Source: Pseudomonas subflava
Lineage (GTDB): Bacteria > Pseudomonadota > Gammaproteobacteria > Pseudomonadales > Pseudomonadaceae
NCBI RefSeq assembly: GCF_023823685.1
Contig: NZ_JAMXBF010000005.1
Coordinates: forward strand, 1 to 64,000
Direction: 5' to 3'
Length of the DNA: 64,000 nt
Part shown: one piece after another, positions 60,254-64,000 of the stretch
How the letters are laid out: the number at the start of each line of letters is the position of its first letter
Numbering within the stretch: position 1 is the stretch's first letter
The notes under the pieces: model-generated
What the model was told of the DNA's origin: nothing
The model's database searches: none
What the model saw: the letters and a program-made list of their open reading frames with translations, nothing else
Made by a program: the position numbers and the translations under genes

Positions 60254-60305
60254 GATCCGCGGCACTTTTGTGGTAAAAAGCCAGCCGCGGCCCTCGCCGG
60301 CCGCA

Positions 60306-60442
60306 ACGTTCTCAGGGCGGGGTGCGATTCCCCACCGGCGGTAATGACAGTCACTGTCTAGCCCGCGAGCGCCTTTCCAGCGAAAGGGACAGCAGACCCG
60401 GTGCGATTCCGGGGCCGACGGTATAGTCCGGATAAAGAGAGA
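60306..60442 (+). promoter_or_regulatory. FMN riboswitch (RFN element)
   Basis: All hallmark RFN blocks are present in order: TCAGGGCGGGGTGCGATTCC, CCACCGGCGGTAATG, AGCCCGCGAGCG, GACAGCAGACCCGGTGCGATTCCGG with its partner, and GCCGACGGTATAGTCCGGAT-AAAGAGA. It lies 127 nt upstream of ribE and should shut down the downstream genes when FMN is plentiful. Confidence 0.95.
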
Positions 60443-60568
60443 GCGGGATTCCCTTCCGGGGCGCCGTCCGTCTGCGCCCGCGAAAATCCCTATCGATCGG
60501 CATTGCCCTGTTTTTGACCAAAACAGGAGTTCGTCCATGCTGCATTGCAACACCTTCCGGGAGGACGC

Positions 60569-61231
60569 ATGTTCACCGGCATAATCGAATCCATCGGCAC
60601 CATCCGGGCCATCACGCCCAAGGGCGGCGACGTGCGCGTCTACGTCGAGACCGGCAAGCTGGACCTCGGTGACGTCAAGCTGGGCGACAGCATCGCGGTC
60701 AACGGCGTGTGCCTGACCGCGGTCGAGCTGCCCGGCGACGGCTTCTGGGCCGACGTCAGCCGCGAGACCCTGACCCGCACCGCCTTCGTCGACCTCAAGG
60801 CCGGCAGCCGCGTCAACCTGGAGAAGGCCCTGACGCCGACCACCCGCCTCGGCGGGCATCTGGTCAGCGGCCACGTCGACGGCGTCGGCGAGATCGTCAA
60901 GCGTGAGGATAACGCCCGCGCCATCCAGTTCACCGTGCGCGCGCCGCGCGAGCTGGCCAAGTACATCGCGCTCAAGGGCTCGATCACCGTCGACGGCACC
61001 AGCCTGACGGTCAACGCCGTCAACGGCGCAGAGTTCGAACTGACCATCGTGCCGCATACCCTGCTCGAAACGATCATGGCCGACTACCGTCCGGGGCGCC
61101 GGGTCAACCTCGAAGTGGACCTGCTGGCACGCTACCTAGAGCGCCTGCTGCTCGGCGACAAGGCCGCCGAACCCAGCGCTTCGGGCATCAGCGAAGCCTT
61201 CCTCGCCGAACACGGCTACCTGAACAAGTGA
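60569..61231 (+). CDS. ribE: Riboflavin synthase, alpha subunit
   Basis: 220 aa from the ATG at 60569 (GGGAGGACGC upstream). Two lumazine-binding repeats (MFTGIIESIGTIRAI...SIAVNGVCLTAVEL and GGHLVSGHVDGVGEIV...SITVDGTSLTVNAV). It converts two 6,7-dimethyl-8-ribityllumazines to riboflavin and the pyrimidine precursor. Named ribC in some Pseudomonas annotations. Confidence 0.95.
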   Translation: MFTGIIESIGTIRAITPKGGDVRVYVETGKLDLGDVKLGDSIAVNGVCLTAVELPGDGFWADVSRETLTRTAFVDLKAGSRVNLEKALTPTTRLGGHLVSGHVDGVGEIVKREDNARAIQFTVRAPRELAKYIALKGSITVDGTSLTVNAVNGAEFELTIVPHTLLETIMADYRPGRRVNLEVDLLARYLERLLLGDKAAEPSASGISEAFLAEHGYLNK

Positions 61232-61241
61232 GATTGCCCGC

Positions 61242-62321
61242 ATGGCCCTGAATACCGCAGAAGAACTGATCGAAGACATCCGCGCCGGCAAGATGGTCAT
61301 CCTCATGGATGACGAGGACCGCGAGAACGAAGGCGACATCATCATCGCCTCCGAATGCGTGAGCGCCGAGCACATCAACTTCATGGCCCGCTTCGCCCGC
61401 GGCCTGATCTGCATGCCGATGACCCGCGAGCGCTGCGAGCTGCTCAAGCTACCGCTGATGGCGCCGCGCAACGGTTCCGGCTTCGGCACCAAGTTCACCG
61501 TCTCCATCGAGGCGGCCGAGGGCGTCACCACCGGCATCTCCGCCGCCGACCGCGCGCGCACCGTGCAGGCCGCGGTGGCACGCAGCGCGGTGGCCGACGA
61601 TATCGTCAGCCCCGGCCACATCTTCCCGCTGATGGCCCAGCCCGGCGGCGTGCTGGCCCGCGCCGGCCACACCGAGGCGGCCTGCGACCTGGCGCGCATG
61701 GCCGGCTTCGAGCCGAGCGGCGTGATCTGCGAGATCATGAACGACGACGGCACCATGGCCCGTCGCCCGGAGCTGGAGAAGTTCGCCGCCGAGCACGATT
61801 TGAAGATCGGCACCATCGCCGATCTGATCCACTACCGGCTGATCCACGAACGCACGGTGGAGCGCGTCAGCGAACAGCCGCTGGACACCGAACTGGGCCA
61901 GTTCACCCTGGTCACCTACCGCGACGGCGTGGAGAACACCGCGCACATGGCCCTGACCCTGGGCAAGGTGTGCGCCGAAGAGCCGACCCTGGTGCGCGTA
62001 CACAACATGGAGCCGTTGCGCGACCTGTTCCTGGTCAAGCAGCCGGGCCGCTGGAGCCTGCGCGCGGCCATGGCCGAGGTGGCCAGGGCCGGCAGCGGCG
62101 TGGTGCTGCTGCTGGGCAATCCGCTCACAGGTCCGGAACTGCTGGCCCACCTGGGCAAGCAGCCGGCGCCGAGCCCGGCGACCTACAGCACCGTCGGCGC
62201 CGGCTCGCAGATTCTCCGTGATCTGGGCGTGCGCAAGATGCGCCTGATGAGCTCGCCGATGAAGTTCAACGCCATATCCGGCTTCGATCTGGAAGTTGTA
62301 GAATACCTGCCCGCCGAATAA
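61242..62321 (+). CDS. ribBA: DHBP synthase with degenerate GTP-cyclohydrolase II domain
   Basis: 359 aa. The DHBP synthase half (1-205) is intact: [17 protein letters not shown] binds metal/substrate and [13 protein letters not shown] holds the conserved His/Glu. The C-terminal half is RibA-like in fold ([20 protein letters not shown]...[25 protein letters not shown]). It lacks the zinc cysteines (CxTGD...RCDCG) and is probably not an active cyclohydrolase. A separate ribA would be expected elsewhere. Confidence 0.93.
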   Translation: MALNTAEELIEDIRAGKMVILMDDEDRENEGDIIIASECVSAEHINFMARFARGLICMPMTRERCELLKLPLMAPRNGSGFGTKFTVSIEAAEGVTTGISAADRARTVQAAVARSAVADDIVSPGHIFPLMAQPGGVLARAGHTEAACDLARMAGFEPSGVICEIMNDDGTMARRPELEKFAAEHDLKIGTIADLIHYRLIHERTVERVSEQPLDTELGQFTLVTYRDGVENTAHMALTLGKVCAEEPTLVRVHNMEPLRDLFLVKQPGRWSLRAAMAEVARAGSGVVLLLGNPLTGPELLAHLGKQPAPSPATYSTVGAGSQILRDLGVRKMRLMSSPMKFNAISGFDLEVVEYLPAE

Positions 62322-62409
62322 GCCCAGGGCCAGAGGTGCCGCGTGTCGAGCCGATATCGACACGCCGCCGCGACGACCCATGGCCCCGAGTGGGCTTAAC
62401 ATTTCATTA

Positions 62410-62430
62410 CGGAGTGCCACGGGCACTCCG
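62410..62430 (+). repeat. Hairpin between ribBA and ribH
   Basis: CGGAGTGCC/GGCACTCCG over ACG, followed by GCTCTTTATCC. It is too weakly T-flanked to be a clear terminator; it may protect or attenuate. Confidence 0.5.
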
Positions 62431-62457
62431 GCTCTTTATCCGAACCGAGACTCGCCC

Positions 62458-62934
62458 ATGACCCTGAAGACCATCGAAGGTACCTTCATCGCCCCGCAAG
62501 GCAAATACGCCCTGGTGGTTGGCCGCTTCAACAGCTTCGTCGTCGAGAGCCTGGTCAGCGGCGCGGTCGACGCCCTGGTCCGCCACGGCGTGAAGGAAAG
62601 CGACATCACCGTCATCCGCGCGCCGGGTGCCTTCGAGATCCCGCTGGTCACCCAGAAAGTCGCCCAGCGCGGCGAGTTCGCCGCCATCATCGCCCTCGGC
62701 GCGGTGATCCGTGGCGGTACCCCGCACTTCGAATACGTCGCCGGCGAATGCACCAAGGGCCTGGCCCAGGTGTCCATGGAATACGGCGTGCCGGTCGCCT
62801 TCGGCGTACTGACCGTCGACTCCATCGAGCAGGCCATCGAGCGCTCCGGCACCAAGGCCGGCAACAAGGGCGCCGAGGCCGCGCTTTCCGCCCTGGAAAT
62901 GGTCAGCCTGCTGGCGGCCCTGGAGGCCAAGTGA
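62458..62934 (+). CDS. ribH: 6,7-dimethyl-8-ribityllumazine synthase
   Basis: 158 aa from the ATG at 62458. [35 protein letters not shown] and [19 protein letters not shown] carry the substrate pocket, including the catalytic His in the PHFEYV turn. Penultimate step of riboflavin synthesis. Its stop overlaps the nusB GTG. Confidence 0.96.
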   Translation: MTLKTIEGTFIAPQGKYALVVGRFNSFVVESLVSGAVDALVRHGVKESDITVIRAPGAFEIPLVTQKVAQRGEFAAIIALGAVIRGGTPHFEYVAGECTKGLAQVSMEYGVPVAFGVLTVDSIEQAIERSGTKAGNKGAEAALSALEMVSLLAALEAK

Positions 62935-63416
62935 GCCTGAATCACGACGACAGCCAGGACGCACCGCAGCCCAAGGCCAAGGGCAAGATCGCGCAACGCC
63001 GCGTGGCCCGCAGCCTGGCCATGCAGGCGCTGTATCAGTGGCACATGGCCGGTCAGTCGCTGAACGAGATCGAAGCGCAGTTCCGCGTCGATAACGACTT
63101 CAGCGGCGTCGACGGTGCCTACTTCCACGAGATCCTCACCGGCGTGGCGCGCAGCAAGCCGGAGCTGGATGCGTCCTTCGCGCCCTTCCTGAGCATTCCG
63201 CTGGACGAGCTGGACCCGGTCGAGCTGGCCATCCTGCGCCTGTCCGCCTGGGAGCTGACCAGCCGCGTCGACGTGCCCTACAAGGTGGTGATCAACGAGG
63301 GCATCGAGCTGGCCAAGGTGTTCGGCGCCACCGACGGGCACAAGTTCGTCAATGGCGTGCTGGACAAGCTGGCCCCGGTGCTGCGCGGGCCCGAAGTCAA
63401 CGCCAACAAGCGCTGA
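62931..63416 (+). CDS. nusB: Transcription antitermination factor NusB
   Basis: 161 aa with a GTG start at 62931 overlapping the ribH stop (GTGA). [21 protein letters not shown] begins the all-helical NusB fold; [34 protein letters not shown] ends it. It binds boxA RNA with S10/NusE, encoded at 196. Confidence 0.96.
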   Translation: MSLNHDDSQDAPQPKAKGKIAQRRVARSLAMQALYQWHMAGQSLNEIEAQFRVDNDFSGVDGAYFHEILTGVARSKPELDASFAPFLSIPLDELDPVELAILRLSAWELTSRVDVPYKVVINEGIELAKVFGATDGHKFVNGVLDKLAPVLRGPEVNANKR

Positions 63417-63566
63417 GCGAAAGGCCCGGAGCGGTGAGCGAGCGGAGTGAGGGGCCAGGCGCCGGGCGCGCGGCAAGCGCGGCCTGCCGTGTCGGCCGGC
63501 GAGTTTGCGAGCGCCGCGCGATGCTCTTCGCCCGCGCCGCTGCCGATCGGGGTCTTTGAGTACCCC

Positions 63567-64000
63567 ATGGGTGAGTTCGAGCTGATCCGCCGCTACTTCG
63601 CCGCCGCGCCCTGTGCGCAGGCGGCCGAAGGCATCGCCCTCGGCATCGGCGACGACTGTGCGCTGCTGCAGCCGGCCCCCGGCATGCAGCTGGCGCTGTC
63701 CACCGACACCCTGGTGGCCGGCGTGCATTTCCCCCATCCCTGCGATCCCTTCCTGCTCGGTCAGCGTGCCCTGGCGGTCAGCGTCAGCGATCTGGCGGCA
63801 ATGGGCGCTGCGCCGCTCGGCTTCACCCTGGCGCTGACCCTGCCCGCGGCCGAACCGGCCTGGCTGGAAGGCTTTGCCCGCGGCCTGTCGCGGATGGCTG
63901 CGCAGTGCGCCATCGCCCTGGTCGGCGGCGACACCACCCGCGGCCCGCTGAGCCTGACCCTCACCGTGTTCGGCCAGGTACCGACCGGCGCGGCGCTGAC
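63567..64000 (+). CDS. thiL: Thiamine-monophosphate kinase, N-terminal part (partial)
   Basis: The gene runs off the window; 144 codons are visible from the ATG at 63567 (MGEFELIRRYFAAAP). GIALGIGDDCALLQPAPGMQLALSTDTLVAGVHFP and LAVSVSDLAAMGAAPLGFTLALTLP hold the conserved magnesium/ATP-binding aspartates, and LVGGDTTRGPLSLTLTVFG follows. ThiL makes thiamine diphosphate. The 150 nt before it contain no gene. Confidence 0.93.
   Translation, partial: MGEFELIRRYFAAAPCAQAAEGIALGIGDDCALLQPAPGMQLALSTDTLVAGVHFPHPCDPFLLGQRALAVSVSDLAAMGAAPLGFTLALTLPAAEPAWLEGFARGLSRMAAQCAIALVGGDTTRGPLSLTLTVFGQVPTGAAL

Overview
The window is a high-GC chromosomal segment from a Pseudomonas (sensu lato; the fluorescent/mendocina/alcaligenes side rather than P. 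aeruginosa itself is my inference). The ribosomal proteins are Pseudomonas-like. The order oprG, zinc ABC operon, hotdog/thioredoxin pair, nrdR-rib-nusB-thiL matches what I recall of the P. aeruginosa PA4069-PA4051 region. BphP/BphO, OprC-type and DUF1302/DUF1329 proteins fit the same genus. I see no prophage, plasmid, insertion sequence, tRNA, rRNA or CRISPR array.

Layout. (1) 1-13.9 kb: the tail of tuf, then the S10, spc and alpha ribosomal clusters from rpsJ to rplQ, with secY, rpmJ and rpoA. Three clear sigma-70 promoters lie before rpsJ, rpsH and rpsM. (2) 14-21.4 kb: katG, uvrA (reverse), a YajR-like MFS carrier and ssb. (3) 21.4-30.9 kb: a light/signalling island, almost all on the minus strand. 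It holds bphP, a single-domain response regulator, a REC-PAS-PAS-kinase-REC hybrid and a heme oxygenase (bphO). Next to it is a second set: PAS kinase, KaiC-like double ATPase and a CheY-like regulator. (4) 31-34.8 kb: a DUF2946 protein, an OprC-type copper receptor, a small Pseudomonas protein behind a sigma-54 promoter, and two tandem tiny paralogues of 52 and 58 aa. (5) 34.8-38.6 kb: a cytochrome c lipoprotein, a Tat-exported FAD lactone oxidase and an exported PLP enzyme, followed by repeats that carry copies of the 3' ends of these genes. (6) 38.6-48.5 kb: an AraC regulator; a tightly overlapping four-gene operon (FGGY kinase, class II aldolase, class III PLP enzyme, degenerate aldolase) with a divergent TetR and a palindromic operator; then a DUF1302/DUF1329 envelope pair. 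(7) 48.5-49.3 kb: four tandem ~180-bp repeats. (8) 49.3-58.5 kb: two nucleotide-sugar epimerase/reductase-type genes, oprG with an Anr-like box, a four-gene zinc ABC operon with a Zur-like box, a thioesterase, a CnoX-type thioredoxin, a methyltransferase and a lipoprotein. (9) 58.6-64 kb: nrdR, ribD, an FMN riboswitch, ribE, ribBA, ribH, nusB and the start of thiL.

Most likely to reward follow-up: the kinase/aldolase/PLP operon with its inactive-looking aldolase partner (40-44.5 kb), the adjoining phytochrome and KaiC signalling sets, the periplasmic redox/PLP module with duplicated gene tails, the sigma-54 promoter with an upstream dyad at 33.6-33.7 kb, and the unannotated tiny paralogue pair at 34.2-34.6 kb. 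Everything here is by reading; no database search was possible.
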